Positions 36,809-48,098 of a DNA stretch of 64,000 bases are shown here, in pieces. Both the position numbers and the translations under genes were made by a program. A model generated the notes under the pieces. It saw nothing but the letters and a program-made list of their open reading frames with translations, was not told where the DNA came from and did no database searches. The DNA comes from CAVZMO01 sp963776195 (GTDB taxonomy: Bacteria; Nitrospirota; Thermodesulfovibrionia; Thermodesulfovibrionales; SM23-35), in the NCBI GenBank assembly GCA_963776195.1, contig CAVZMO010000036.1, positions 124,001-188,000 on the forward strand, written 5' to 3'. Each line of letters starts with the position of its first letter. Position 1 is the stretch's first letter.

Positions 36809-37994
36809 GTGAAAGAGAAAATAAGAATATTGTTTATCATTGATGAGATTGTTCATTTAAATGCGGGTACCGAAAATCAGCTCGAAAAACTGATTAGCGG
36901 TCTTGATAAAATGCGATACGATGTTCACCTGTATTGTTTGATGCCTTCTGAGTGGATTATGAAACATCAATCACAGTTTAAGAATTGCAAAATATCAGTC
37001 ATGAGATGCTGCAGATATAGAAGTCCTTTGACATATCTCAGCATAGCAAAATTGATCATATTGATAAGAGAGCTAGATCCGGATATCGTCCATACATTTT
37101 TCGTAAACGGTAACTCACTTGGCGTCTTGGCGGCACATCTGGCCGGAGTGAAATGTATCATATCGAGCAGGCGGGATTTCGGGCAGTGGATAAATCCATT
37201 GCCCCTTTTTTTTACAAAAATCGCAAATAGATTTGTTGCCGGTATTCATGCCAACTCTCAGAAGGTAAAGGAATTAACCGAAAGAGTAGAAAGGTTTAAT
37301 AGTGATAAAATTGATGTGATCTATAACGGGATCGATGTAACCGCCTTTAAAACAAAGATGGCCTCCGATGACAAAAGATATTAAGAAGGAGTTGGGTATA
37401 TTATCTGAAAACAAAATAGTTGGAAGTGTAGCTAATCTCAGGCCCATGAAGCACCTGGATACACTTATAAGAGCCGCTGCATTAATAAGAGAGCGCAGAA
37501 AAGATATTATTTTTATCCTGGTGGGAGAAGGACCGTGCAGGAAAAATCTTGAAGCCCTGTCCTGGGAATTGAATATTAGTGACAGTGTTTATTTTATTGG
37601 CAGCCAGGACGATGTTATCCCGTATCTGCGTAGTTTCGATCTCGCAGTAAATTGTTCCGCTCAGGAAGGGATTTCCAATGCAATCATTGAATATATGTTA
37701 GCAGGAGTACCTTGCATTGTCTCTGCGAGCGGAGGAAACACAGAACTGATAGATCATGGAGTGAACGGTTTTACTTTTGCCCTGGACGACCATGAAACAT
37801 TAGCTTCGTTAATTCTGGATATAATTGATGACGAGAGAAAAAAGAAGGTATTCAAAGAGAGAAATAAAGAAAACATTGAAAAAAACATGACCATCAAAAG
37901 AATGATCGATAATTTTGATAAGTATTATTCACGACTTGTGGGCAGGAACGGTACATTAAAAGCAATCACTCCAGAAATGACAATCATTAAGTAA
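36809..37994 (+). pseudogene. Family 4 glycosyltransferase, one frameshift
   Basis: GTG at 36809. The first frame holds the acceptor domain: IDEIVHLNAGTENQLEKL, DIVHTFFVNGNSLGVLAAHLAG and VIYNGIDV; it stops at 37384. The second frame from about 37378 gives KKELGILSENKIVGSVANLRPMK, FILVGEGPCRKNLE and the nucleotide-binding SAQEGISNAIIEYMLAGVPCI. One indel near AAAAGATATTAAG restores a full protein of about 394 residues. Intact, it would transfer a sugar to the exopolysaccharide unit. Confidence 0.8.
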
Positions 37995-38072
37995 ACATGT
38001 TTTATCAAAAGAGGTTTCATAGAACCGGCTAGAGCCAAGTGGCCTGAAAACATACGCATGTGAAAAGTAAAG

Positions 38073-39191
38073 ATGAAGATACTGCATATAATCGACAGCG
38101 GAGGACTTTATGGAGCTGAAAGAATGCTCCTCAATTTGGTATATGAACAGGTCAAGCTTGGCATGGAATCAACGATCTGCAGTATTGGTGAACCTGGTAT
38201 CAAGGAAAAATCACTTGAGACAGAGGCATTAAAGAGAGGCTTTAAAGTAAAAAAAGTAAGAATGCGGGCAGGCCCCAACTTTGTGGGTGCATGGGAAATA
38301 CTCAGACTTGCTCATGAAGAACATTTTAATCTTATGCATACTCATGGATACAAGGCGAATATCTTATTCGGCTTTATCCCCAAAATGGTCAGGAAGATTC
38401 CTCTGGTTTCGACCTTGCATGGATGGACATGCGCAGGCAGGTTCACAAAGATGAACATTTATAAATGGTTTGACCTGAAAAGCCTGAAATACTTTGACTC
38501 GGTAGTAGTTGTGAACAAATCGATGCTTTCAATGCCGGGTCTAAGGAAACATTCAGGGATTATGTCGGTGATTAATAACGGCATATCTCCTGTCGGTTAT
38601 GAGGCTGATAGTCAAAACTTCGCTGTTGATAGTGAGGTCATTGATTTCTGCCGGGCTGGATTTATCGTAGGCGCTATCGGTAGGCTGTCACCTGAAAAAG
38701 GCTTCGATAATTTGATAGACGCTGTCTATCGATTAAAAACCGGCATTGGATTGAAATTGATAATTATAGGAGAAGGTCCGCTGAAAGAGAAACTTCAAAT
38801 TAAAATCAATAAGATGGGCGTTTCAGACAGCGTATTTCTCACAGGATACCTGCCTGGTGCAAGAAAATATATGAAGTTTTTCGATGTGTTTGTTTTACCT
38901 TCCCTGACAGAGGGGCTGCCTATAACTCTTCTAGAAGCGATGTTGTCGAAAATACCCGTTATTGCCACAAAAGTCGGGGGCATCCCCGAGGTTTTGCAGA
39001 ATGGAAAAGGCGGCGTGCTTGTTGAACCGGGAAAACCCGAAGCCCTTGCAGAAGCAATATTACAGATTCATAACAATCCGGAACTTTGCGAACAGTTTGT
39101 GAATCTTTCCTATAATGAAGTGAAGATGAAATATTCGAGCAAGAATATGGCATTGGATTATGCTGACGTATATCGGAAGATAATTAAATAG
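38073..39191 (+). CDS. Family 4 glycosyltransferase
   Basis: 372 residues, intact GT-B enzyme. MKILHIIDSGGLYGAERMLLNL is the N-terminal donor/acceptor loop, HTHGYKANIL and VINNGI mark the linker, and IGRLSPEKGFDNLIDA, IIGEGPLKEKL, and the GT4 signature LPSLTEGLPITLLEAMLSKIPVIA are clear. Retaining mechanism is expected. Followed by a REP-like palindrome. Part of the glycosyltransferase series from 34.8 to 51.6 kb. Confidence 0.88.
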   Translation: MKILHIIDSGGLYGAERMLLNLVYEQVKLGMESTICSIGEPGIKEKSLETEALKRGFKVKKVRMRAGPNFVGAWEILRLAHEEHFNLMHTHGYKANILFGFIPKMVRKIPLVSTLHGWTCAGRFTKMNIYKWFDLKSLKYFDSVVVVNKSMLSMPGLRKHSGIMSVINNGISPVGYEADSQNFAVDSEVIDFCRAGFIVGAIGRLSPEKGFDNLIDAVYRLKTGIGLKLIIIGEGPLKEKLQIKINKMGVSDSVFLTGYLPGARKYMKFFDVFVLPSLTEGLPITLLEAMLSKIPVIATKVGGIPEVLQNGKGGVLVEPGKPEALAEAILQIHNNPELCEQFVNLSYNEVKMKYSSKNMALDYADVYRKIIK

Positions 39192-39259
39192 AGCCCTGCT
39201 TACAAAGTTTTTATTGCGTGAATTTATTCCAGCATCTTATAAAATCAATGGTTATGAGA

Positions 39260-39278
39260 CCCTGAAACAAGTTCAGGG
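39260..39278. repeat. REP-like palindrome after glycosyltransferase gene
   Basis: CCCTGAA-ACAAG-TTCAGGG, a perfect 7-bp inverted repeat in a GAGACC...GGTGACA context that is a widespread intergenic repeat type. It could stop transcription or protect the 3' end of the mRNA. No T-run follows. The remaining 39192-39419 gap shows nothing else convincing. Confidence 0.45.
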
Positions 39279-39419
39279 TGACAGCATGGCCTATTTATAA
39301 AGAGAACTCTGCATAGAAGTTTTTGGAACTAAACGCTAAAAAGATAATACTCAGTTCGATGCCAGGACACAAGAATTCGTCATGATTTCTTTGAAAAAAA
39401 TATTTTAGTGGAGGAAACG

Positions 39420-42400
39420 ATGAAAGCAAAACGGCTCTTTCTTATGGGGTCAATTATTTTGACGGTGATTTTATTCTATGTCGGTTTATCGATTGCCAAA
39501 ATACTTGTGATTTCTCCTCATCCGGATGATGATGCTATTACTGCGGCGGGCATTACTTACCAGGCGATACAAAATCAGGAACCTGTAAAAATCATTTATA
39601 TGACAAATGGTGATTTTTACAACGGTATTAGCACCGGATATATGAGGCAAGGTGAGGCTGTTAGTGCACAAAATTATCTGGGAATGATAGAAGATGACCT
39701 GATTTTCCTTGGTTATCCTGACGGATTTCTACAAACGATTTATGATAACTGTGTAAATTCTACCTGTATATATACTACACCTCTTGGTCAGTCGACGACT
39801 TACGGAAATCGTGGATTAGGCCGAACCGATTATCATTCTTACCGATTTGGTGCTCCCGCAAACTATAACAGGTACAATATACTTGTAGATCTTGAAGATA
39901 TCATCTCTTCTTTTAAGCCTGATCAAATTTTTACGCTTTCTGAATTTGACATTCACCCAGACCACAGCACAACTTATGAATTGATAAGACTTGCGGTATT
40001 GTCCGTTATTAATAATGATCCAAGTTACAATCCAGTCATACACGAGACCATCGTTCATTGGTATGATGACAATGTTTGGCCAAATCCGTTGGATCCGACA
40101 GCATATTTTGCTGAGATTCCAGACTTATTCTCCCGAACAGGTCTCAACTGGAATGATAGAGGCAGTTTTGAAGTCCCGGTAGCAATGCAATCGACTAATT
40201 ATTCAATGAACCCAAAATATTTGGCAATATCAGCCCATGCATCCCAGGGTGGTGCCGATGGATTTTTAGGACAATTTATTCATAGAGATGAAATTTTCTG
40301 GGCTGAAAACCTTACTACGAGTGGTCAGTATAGGCTTACGGTTAACGTCAGTCCTTCAGGGGCTGGGTCGGTGTCAAGGAATCCGGATAAATCAACCTAC
40401 CTTGAAGGGGAGCAGGTCATCCTGACGGCGACAGCCAATACCGGATATGCCTTCAGCAACTGGAGCGGAGATGCAAGCGGCACGCAAAATCCTATTGTGA
40501 TTATGATGAATGGAGACAAGACTGTTGAGGCCGATTTTACTGTTATTCCCGGTATACTTTCAGTCACGCCTTCGACGGGGTTGAGTGCATCAGGAGTGCG
40601 GGGAGGGCCGTTCAGTCCATCGAGTCAGACGTATACCCTTCAGAATACAGGGGGCAGCGCAATCAACTGGAGCGCATCCAATACACAAAGCTGGGTAAGT
40701 TTGTCATCGACGGGCGGGAGTCTGTCGGCGGGAGCCAGTACAACGGTGGTGGTTTCGATAAATAGTGGCGCCAACAGTCTTAGTGCAGGTTCCTATAGTG
40801 ATACGGTTAGTTTTACCAATACGACCAATGGTGCTGGAAACACCTCCCGATTAGTAACTCTCACGGTGCAGAGCAGTGTCTATGGCAATATAGCTTCTTT
40901 GGCAGCGGTAACTGCTTCTTCTGAAAACTCTTCAACCAATCAGCTTGCGATAAAGGCGGTAGATGGGGTTATCGATGGCTATCCCGGGGACTATACGAAG
41001 GAATGGGCAACGAGTGGTGGGAGGGCCGGATCCTGGCTTCAGTTGAACTGGTCTGTTCCTTACACAGTAGACAGGGTGGTTCTATACGACAGGCCGAATC
41101 TTAACGATAACATCCTGAGTGCCACATTGAGTTTCAGTGATGGGTCTACCCTTGCGGTAGGTCCATTAAATAACGCAGGAGCGGGAACTGAGTACACCTT
41201 CTCTCCGAAGGTCATCACGAGTATGAGAATGACGGCAAACACAGTGAGCGGGGGAACCCAGAACGTAGGGTTAGCTGAAATACAAGTCTATGGGACACCA
41301 TCTACGAGTACACAGTATAGCCTAACGGTTAACGTCAGTCCTTCAGGCAGCGGGTCGGTATCAAAGAATCCGAATAAGTCGACCTATCTTGAAGGGGAGC
41401 AAGTTACCCTGACGGCGGCGGCCAATACAGGATATGCCTTCAGCAACTGGAGCGGAGATGCAAGCGGTACGCAAAATCCTATTGTCATTACGATGAATGG
41501 CAATAAGACGGTCGAGGCCGATTTTGCAGCTATTCCCGGTAGTCTTTCGGTCAGCCCTTCGACCGGGTTGAGTGCATCGGGAGCGCAGGGTGGGCCGTTC
41601 AGTCCATCGAGTCAGACGTATACCCTTCAGAATACAGGTGGCAGCGCAATCAACTGGAGTGCATCCAAGACACAGAGCTGGGTGAGTCTATCGTCAGGGG
41701 GTGGTAGCCTGACAGCAGGGGCCAGTACAACGGTGACGGTCTCGATCAATAGTGGGGCCAACAGTCTTGGAGCAGGTTCGTATAATGATACGGTTAGTTT
41801 TACCAATACGACCAATGGTGCTGGAAACACTTCCCGATCAGTAGCTCTCACGGTGCAGACGGTCATTCCCGGCACTCTTTCGGTCAGCCCTTCGACCGGA
41901 TTGAGCGGATCAGGAGCGCAGGGTGGGCCGTTCAGTCCATCGAGCCAGACCTATACCCTTCAGAATACAGGCGGCAGCGCAGTCAACTGGAGCGCATCCA
42001 AGACACAGAGCTGGGTGAGTCTTTCATCAACGGGCGGGAGTCTGTCGGCGGGAGCCAGTACAACGGTGGTGGTTTCGATCAATAGTGGCGCCAACAGTCT
42101 TAGTGCAGGTTCCTATAGTGATACGGTTAGTTTTACCAATACGACCAATGGTGCTGGAAACACCTCCCGATTAGTAGCTCTCACGGTGCAGAGCAGTGTC
42201 TATGGAAATATAGCTTCTTTGGCAGCGGTAACTGCTTCTTCTGAAAACTCTTCAACCAATCAGCTTGCGATAAAGGCGGTAGATGGGGTTATCGATGGAT
42301 ATCCCGGGGACTACACGAAGGAATGGGCAACAAGTGGTGGGAGGGCCGGATCCTGGCTTCAGTTAACTGGTCTGTTTCTTACACAGTGGACAAGGTGATT

Positions 42401-43939
42401 CTATACGACAGGCCGAATCTTAACGATCAGATCCTGAGCGCTACATTGAGTTTCAGCGATGGGTCTACCCTTACGGTGGGTCCGTTAAATAACGCAGGAG
42501 CGGGAACCGAGTACACCTTCTCTCCGAAGGTCATCACGAGTTTGCGAATGACAGTAAACACAGTGAGCGGCGGTACTCAAAACATAGGTTTGGCTGAAAT
42601 ACAAGTCTACGGTACACCGTCTACGAGTACTCAGTATAGCCTAACGGTTAACGTCAGTCCTTCAGGGGCTGGGTCGGTATCGAAGAATCCGAATAAGTCA
42701 ACCTACCTTGAAGGGGAGCAAGTCACCCTGACGGCGACAGCCAATACAGGATATGCCTTCAGCAACTGGAGCGGAGACGCAAGCGGTACGCAAAATCCCG
42801 TTGTTATTACGATGAATGGCAATAAGACGGTCGAGGCCGATTTTGCAGTCATCCCCGGTACTCTTTCCGTCAGCCCTTCGACTGGGTTGAGCGCAGCAGG
42901 AGCACAGGGTGGGCCTTTCAGTCCATCGAGCCAGAGCTATACACTTCAGAATACGGGTGGTAGTGCAATCAACTGGAGCGCATCCAAGACACAGAGTTGG
43001 GTAAGTCTTTCGTCAACGGGTGGGAGTTTGGCGGCAGGTGCCAGTACAACGGTTACGGTTTCGATTAATAGTGGCGCCAACAGTCTTGGAGCAGGTTTCT
43101 ATAATGATACGGTGACTTTTACCAACACGACCAATGGTGCTGGAAACACCTCTCGATCGGTAGCTCTCACGGTGCAGACGGTCATTCCCGGTACACTTTC
43201 CGTCAGCCCTTCGACTGGGTTGAGCGCAGCAGGAGCACAGGGTGGGCCTTTCAGTCCATCGAGCCAGAGCTATACACTTCAGAATACAGGTGGTAGTGCA
43301 ATCAACTGGAGCGCATCCAAGACACAGAGTTGGGTAAGTCTTTCGTCAACGGGTGGGAGTTTGGCGGCAGGAGCCAGTACAACGGTGGTGGTTTCGATCA
43401 ATAGCGGCGCCAACGGTCTTGGAGCAGGTTCATATAGTGACACGGTTAGTTTTACCAACACGACGAATGGGAATGGAAACACCTCTCGTTCGGTAGCTCT
43501 TACGGTGCAGAGCAGTGTCTATGGCAATATATCTTCTTTGGCAGCAGTGACTGCTTCCTCCGAGACGCTGCAGTATGGACAGCTTGCGATAAAGGCGGTG
43601 GATGGGGTTATCGATGGATATCCCGGGGACTACACGAAGGAATGGGCAACAAGTGGTGGGAGGGCCGGATCCTGGCTTCAGTTGAACTGGTCTGTTTCTT
43701 ACACAGTGGACAAGGTGATTCTATACGACAGGCCGAATCTTAACGATCAGATCCTGAGCGCTACATTGAGTTTCAGCGATGGGTCTACCCTTACGGTGGG
43801 TCCGCTAAATAACGCAGGGGCAGCAACTGAGTACACCTTCTCTCCGAAGGTCATCACAAGTATGAGAATGACAGTAAACACGGTGAGCGGAGGAACCCAG
43901 AATATAGGATTGGCTGAAATACAAGTCTACGGTTATTAG
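39420..43939 (+). pseudogene. Secreted PIG-L deacetylase with InlB/BACON/discoidin repeats, one frameshift
   Basis: ATG 39420 with GTGGAGG ahead. Signal peptide, then a PIG-L/LmbE zinc deacetylase domain (about 25-300) with SPHPDDDAI and FDIHPDHS metal motifs. The rest alternates InlB-type modules (LTVNVSPSGAGSVS ... AFSNWSGDASGTQNP), BACON-like modules (TLQNTGGSAINWSAS) and discoidin-like modules (AIKAVDGVIDGYPGDY ... LAEIQVYG). The frame breaks near 42364, where CAGTTAACTGG replaces CAGTTGAACTGG of the other two copies: one G is lost. Restored length is about 1507 residues. It may deacetylate secreted glycan while binding it through the discoidin modules. Confidence 0.85.
40872..43936 (+). 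repeat. 1320-bp tandem coding repeat, 2.3 copies
   Basis: Discoidin-module copies begin at 40872, 42192 and 43511. The first spacing is 1320 bases (440 codons), the second 1319, so the second unit misses exactly one base. Each unit encodes discoidin, InlB, BACON, BACON. The copies are highly similar, implying recent amplification or gene conversion. Confidence 0.85.
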
Positions 43940-43942
43940 TTT

Positions 43943-43988
43943 CCGCAAGAAGTCCAGACTCTATATACTATGTCTGGACTTCTTGCGG
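43943..43988 (+). terminator. Long perfect hairpin after the repeat protein
   Basis: A 17-bp perfect stem from CCGCAAGAAGTCCAGAC (43943-43959) to its complement (43972-43988), with a 12-base loop, immediately after the stop. It is followed by GGTTTCC, not a full T-run, so the terminator call rests on stem strength and location. Confidence 0.65.
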
Positions 43989-44141
43989 GGTTTCCTTACC
44001 TCATAATGCGGTGAGAAGCCCATGCCAAGAATGGTTGTGAGAGTGGATTAAGTGCGTTATTATAAGAAAGAATTATTGACTAATTTTAATACTGGAGGAA
44101 AAAACTGAACTCAATACTGAAACAGGCGATGGAGACATATA

Positions 44142-45281
44142 GTGGACAAAAACAATATTAGAATAGTCGGCGTAATCGACGATAGCCCTTTCCATTACGA
44201 AACGTGGTCTGGCAGCAGCTACCATTTTTTCAAAGCTTTGCAAAATGAAGAGGTCCTTGTCGAGGCCATTTCCGCTAAACCGCCGAAATACATGGAGGTA
44301 ATGTACAAAGTATTGAGTATCCAAAATGACATAGCTATGTGGAGATTTAAATATCATTTAAATACGGGGTATTACTACCAAAGGACAAGGATCGCCAAGA
44401 AGAAATTATCCGCGATTCCATCTGATGCATTCAACGTAATTCTGCAAATCGGGGCTTGGTATGATCTAAGAAATCATGGCGACAAGATCACCGTATCGTA
44501 TCACGACGGAAATCTCCATGCGCTTCTGAAAAGTCCCTTAGGCTATCCCCATATCAGCAATATGGTAATCGAACGAACTTTGAGGCATGAGGCGTCTCTC
44601 TATAGGAAGATGGATTTGATCTTTCCCATGAGCCAGTGGCTGGCCAGATCTTTCATTCATGACTTTGGTGTCGATCCTAAAAAGGTTTATCCTGTGGGTG
44701 CTGGCATCAATTTGCCGTACATCCTTGAGCATCCGAAAAGATCATATGAAACGCCAAGACTCCTCTTTGTGGGTAAGAATTTTGAGAGAAAGGGAGGTAA
44801 ATATCTTCTTGAAGCCTTCAAAATTGCAAGGTCGAAGATCAAGGACATTACTTTGACCATCATTGGCCCGTCATTGGAAAACTTGCCTTTAGGAGTAAGA
44901 TGCCTTGACTATGTATCCAAAAATAGTCCTGAAGGTATAGATCGCCTGCTAAGAGAGTATGAGTCAGCCACATTATTTGTTATGCCTTCGTTATACGAAC
45001 CCTTCGGAATCGTTTTTGCTGAAGCAATGGCACATAGGTTGCCATGCATAGGAAGTGACATTTGCGCCATCCCTGAAATTATTGATCATGGTTCGACTGG
45101 ATTTGTCGTGCCTGTGAGAGACAGTAAAGCTTTGGCTGATAGGATTATTACTCTGGCAAGAAATCCTGACCTATGTGCGTCAATGGGTGAAAAAGGATAC
45201 AAAAAATATGTGGAGAATTTCACTTGGCAGATGGTAATACAAAAAATCATATACAGGATTCAACAATATCTGAACATTTAA
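44142..45281 (+). CDS. Family 4 glycosyltransferase
   Basis: 379 residues from GTG 44142, preceded by GGAG. FHYETWSGSSYHFFKAL at the N-terminus; VGAGINLPYIL linker; LLFVGKNFERKGGKYLLEAF, and the GT4 signature MPSLYEPFGIVFAEAMAHRLPCIG with EPFG intact. Inverting or retaining specificity not readable, but EPFG-type GT4 enzymes are retaining. It begins a new group after the repeat protein and its hairpin. Confidence 0.85.
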   Translation: MDKNNIRIVGVIDDSPFHYETWSGSSYHFFKALQNEEVLVEAISAKPPKYMEVMYKVLSIQNDIAMWRFKYHLNTGYYYQRTRIAKKKLSAIPSDAFNVILQIGAWYDLRNHGDKITVSYHDGNLHALLKSPLGYPHISNMVIERTLRHEASLYRKMDLIFPMSQWLARSFIHDFGVDPKKVYPVGAGINLPYILEHPKRSYETPRLLFVGKNFERKGGKYLLEAFKIARSKIKDITLTIIGPSLENLPLGVRCLDYVSKNSPEGIDRLLREYESATLFVMPSLYEPFGIVFAEAMAHRLPCIGSDICAIPEIIDHGSTGFVVPVRDSKALADRIITLARNPDLCASMGEKGYKKYVENFTWQMVIQKIIYRIQQYLNI

Positions 45282-45610
45282 TTGCCAGGAACATGTCTTT
45301 GGATGATTCTCCACAAAAGATTTCCGTCAATGTAGTCTCAAATGTAGGCCATTCTCGGAATGATAGTCCTATTCGTCATTGCAGAGTCCAGTGCGCCCTG
45401 CATTAATTGCTGTTATAAAGACTATTAAGTAGCTACAATCAGAGCCTACAACCATCGTTGTGCAGCGTTAAAGGAATAGATTTTGGATCGAATAACCTAT
45501 ATGTAAAGAAGCATTGGACGGACTGCATTAGTCTTATAACGGGCAAGCTGATGTTATGCAGGGTGCAAGGGATATTAGATCTCAAACAATTTATCATCCG
45601 TCATGTGCAT
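45282..45610. other. Gene-free or decayed stretch
   Basis: No supported gene. Short open segments exist in several frames, one of which (SVKGIDFGSNNLYVKKH) runs open for about 50 codons and ends in a TGA that is in frame with the following deacetylase-like sequence. It may be the decayed N-terminal part of that gene, or ordinary spacer. Confidence 0.4.
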
Positions 45611-46845
45611 CTGAAAATATGACTAACTCTGATCGGCATTCTTCCATTCCCGGAAGGCAAAGATTTTGCGGTTTCTTTTGTTGACGACACCGATCTATCT
45701 ACAAGGGAGAATACCGAGCCTGTTTACGAAATCTTAAATAGCCTGAATATCAAAGGGTACAAAAACTGTCTGGGTATTCAGGCAAAAGAGGACATCTGCG
45801 TTTCGCAGGGAGCACGAGAAACCGGTAGACTGGCATGTCAGCTCAGGAGCTACTCTCGAAGACAAGGATTACCTGGAATTCATTCTCGGTTTGCAAAAGA
45901 GAGGCTTTGAAATTGCACTTCACGGGGTGGCTGCGGGAAATTCTTACCGGTCCGAAATAATAGATGGTATTGACACTTTTAAATCTATTTTCGGAAGCTA
46001 TCCAAATATCAATGTCTTTCATGAAAGGAATATAGAAAATCTGTATGCCGGAAATTATAAGTTGGATTTCTGGCCGCTTAAATTATTAGAAAAAATAACG
46101 GATGACAGCGATTACCAGGGTCATATAGAGAGTAGTCCATATTTCTGGGGCGATATTGCGAAGGCTAAAATAAAATATATGCGCCTTCCGTTCCACACGA
46201 TCCCGGAAGTGAATACGTTAAAAGTTAATCCGAGTATGCCGTTCCATGACCCCAAAAGGTCCTATGTCAATTATTGGTTTGCAAGTTCCGACGGCGCCGA
46301 CTGCCAACGGTTTAACAGGCTGCTGTCGGATGTGAACGTAAGGAGATTGGAGAAGGAAAACGGCGTTTGCCTCATTTACACTCATTTTGCAAAAGGGTTT
46401 TGCTACAAAAAAAAAGGCCGGTACGAACTGAACAAGGAGTTTGTTAACGTTATATCTAATCTGTGCAGATACCCGAACGTATGGTGTCCTACGGCATCCG
46501 AGCTTCTCGACAGACTGCTGGCTTGTAAAAAAGTCTCAATAAAACAAACAGGTTACGATGTCTTTGTCCATAATGAAGGATCTCGATGATATAGAAAGTC
46601 TTACATTAAAGCTTGCACCGGGTATCCGCCTGACGGAGAAGAATAATGAAACATGTGTCTCAGCTATTCCCGGAAAGGTTATCGTTGGCAGGTTGCATGC
46701 AGGTGCAACGATTGCTTTGACAAGCAGCCGGAGCAGAAATATGACGATACGTAGAACGGAATCCTCCACTATATCCCGCAGAGAAAGAATAAGAATTGAG
46801 ATTGCTAATTATTATGGCCTACTGAAACAAAAGAGGTTTAGAAAA
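45610..46845 (+). pseudogene. Polysaccharide deacetylase-like protein, frameshifted
   Basis: First frame: FPEGKDFAVSFVDDTDLSTRENTEPVYEIL, with the metal-site Asp pair typical of NodB-like enzymes; second frame: ATLEDKDYLEFILGLQKRGFEIALHGVAAGNSYR (the HGV/His motif) through VCLIYTHFAKGF and ASELLDRLL. A further shift near 46580 enters the frame of the next gene (IRLTEKNNETCVSAIPGKV). Start and end are therefore approximate. This family occurs with glycosyltransferases in O-antigen and exopolysaccharide clusters. Two or more indels. Confidence 0.6.
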
Positions 46846-46848
46846 ACT

Positions 46849-48045
46849 ATGGAAAGAGGCCAGACTTCACATAGAAAGGCTCCAAAATTAATGGGTGGAG
46901 ATGCTAAGCTGAAAAAAATAAATGTATTGCATATTTTAACTTCGCTGGGTATCGGCGGAATAGAAAAATTATTTGTCAGTATGGCAGATTACTGGTCCAA
47001 GGATAAATATAATGTCAGCGTTTGTCTTATTAATTCGTATACGAAACGTGAAATGGTATATTATGAAGACCTGATGCAGAGTCATTTAAAGGTTTATATG
47101 ATTGGGAAGAAAAGGCGTGGCAGTGTAGATTTAATGATGCCTCATAATCTGTTCAGGCTGCTGAAAGAACTTAACATCCATATTGTGCATACTCATAATA
47201 TATCTTCAGAGGTTTATAGCAGGATAGCCGGAATGATGGCGCAGACCCCGATAATTGTTTTTCATCAACATGGGGCTCCAACTGAATTACAACTGAAAGT
47301 GAAATCTCTTGATCTGTTGCTTCGAAAACCGGACAAGATAATTGCCGTTTCACATGATACGAAGAAAATGCTACAAGAAGAACTCAAGATTTCTCAGGAT
47401 AAAATTGATGTAGTTTATAACGGGATACAAGAAAGCCCAAACGATTTTCCTGTTACTGAAGGCAGCACGATATTTACGGTCTGTCGGCTGGTTCCGGAAA
47501 AGGGTTTACGGTATCTGATTGATGCAATGACAAGCGTAAAAGAGAAAATACCTGATGTAAAGTTATTAATAATAGGCGATGGACCAAGCCGCGGGGAGTT
47601 GGAGAAACAGGCTATAAAAAACAGTTTGGGGGAAACAGTATCTTTTGTAGGTTTTCAACAATTTCCTGAAAAAAATTATGACAAATATGATATTTTCGTT
47701 CTTCCCTCTTTGGAGGAAGGCTTCGGGCTTGCGTTGATCGAGGCCATGTCTTACGGCAAACCTGTCATAGCGACTCGAACAGGGGGTATTCCTGAAATAA
47801 TAGAAGATGGGGTAAATGGGATATTAGTTCCCCCAAAAGACCATAAAGCTCTGGCAAACGCGCTGGTAAGCTTGCTGAGTGATACTGACCTGCGCAAAAG
47901 GTTGGCGCTCGAAGGGCAACGCAGGTCTCAACTGTTTACTGTAAACAAAATGGTTTGTAAGATCGAAGATACTTATGAAGGATTAATAAAACAAAAAATG
48001 AACCTTGCTTATGACGGGAAAAATAAATATTGGAGACATTTATAA
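46849..48045 (+). CDS. Family 4 glycosyltransferase
   Basis: About 398 residues from ATG 46849 (46891 is an alternative). The frame is open further upstream but that part reads as the tail of the preceding deacetylase-like protein. INVLHILTSLGIGGIEKLFVSM, IVHTHNISSEVYSRIAG, VVYNGIQ, VCRLVPEKGLRYLIDAM, IIGDGPSRGELEKQ and LPSLEEGFGLALIEAMSYGKPVIA are all GT4 signatures, with EEGFG in the catalytic loop. Sugar and acceptor unknown; the next gene is the O-antigen ligase/polymerase. Confidence 0.85.
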   Translation: MERGQTSHRKAPKLMGGDAKLKKINVLHILTSLGIGGIEKLFVSMADYWSKDKYNVSVCLINSYTKREMVYYEDLMQSHLKVYMIGKKRRGSVDLMMPHNLFRLLKELNIHIVHTHNISSEVYSRIAGMMAQTPIIVFHQHGAPTELQLKVKSLDLLLRKPDKIIAVSHDTKKMLQEELKISQDKIDVVYNGIQESPNDFPVTEGSTIFTVCRLVPEKGLRYLIDAMTSVKEKIPDVKLLIIGDGPSRGELEKQAIKNSLGETVSFVGFQQFPEKNYDKYDIFVLPSLEEGFGLALIEAMSYGKPVIATRTGGIPEIIEDGVNGILVPPKDHKALANALVSLLSDTDLRKRLALEGQRRSQLFTVNKMVCKIEDTYEGLIKQKMNLAYDGKNKYWRHL

Positions 48046-48098
48046 AATGGGAGTTTGTATCTCTTGGGTGTCGGTCAAGCTGCTAATTTGTGACTAAG

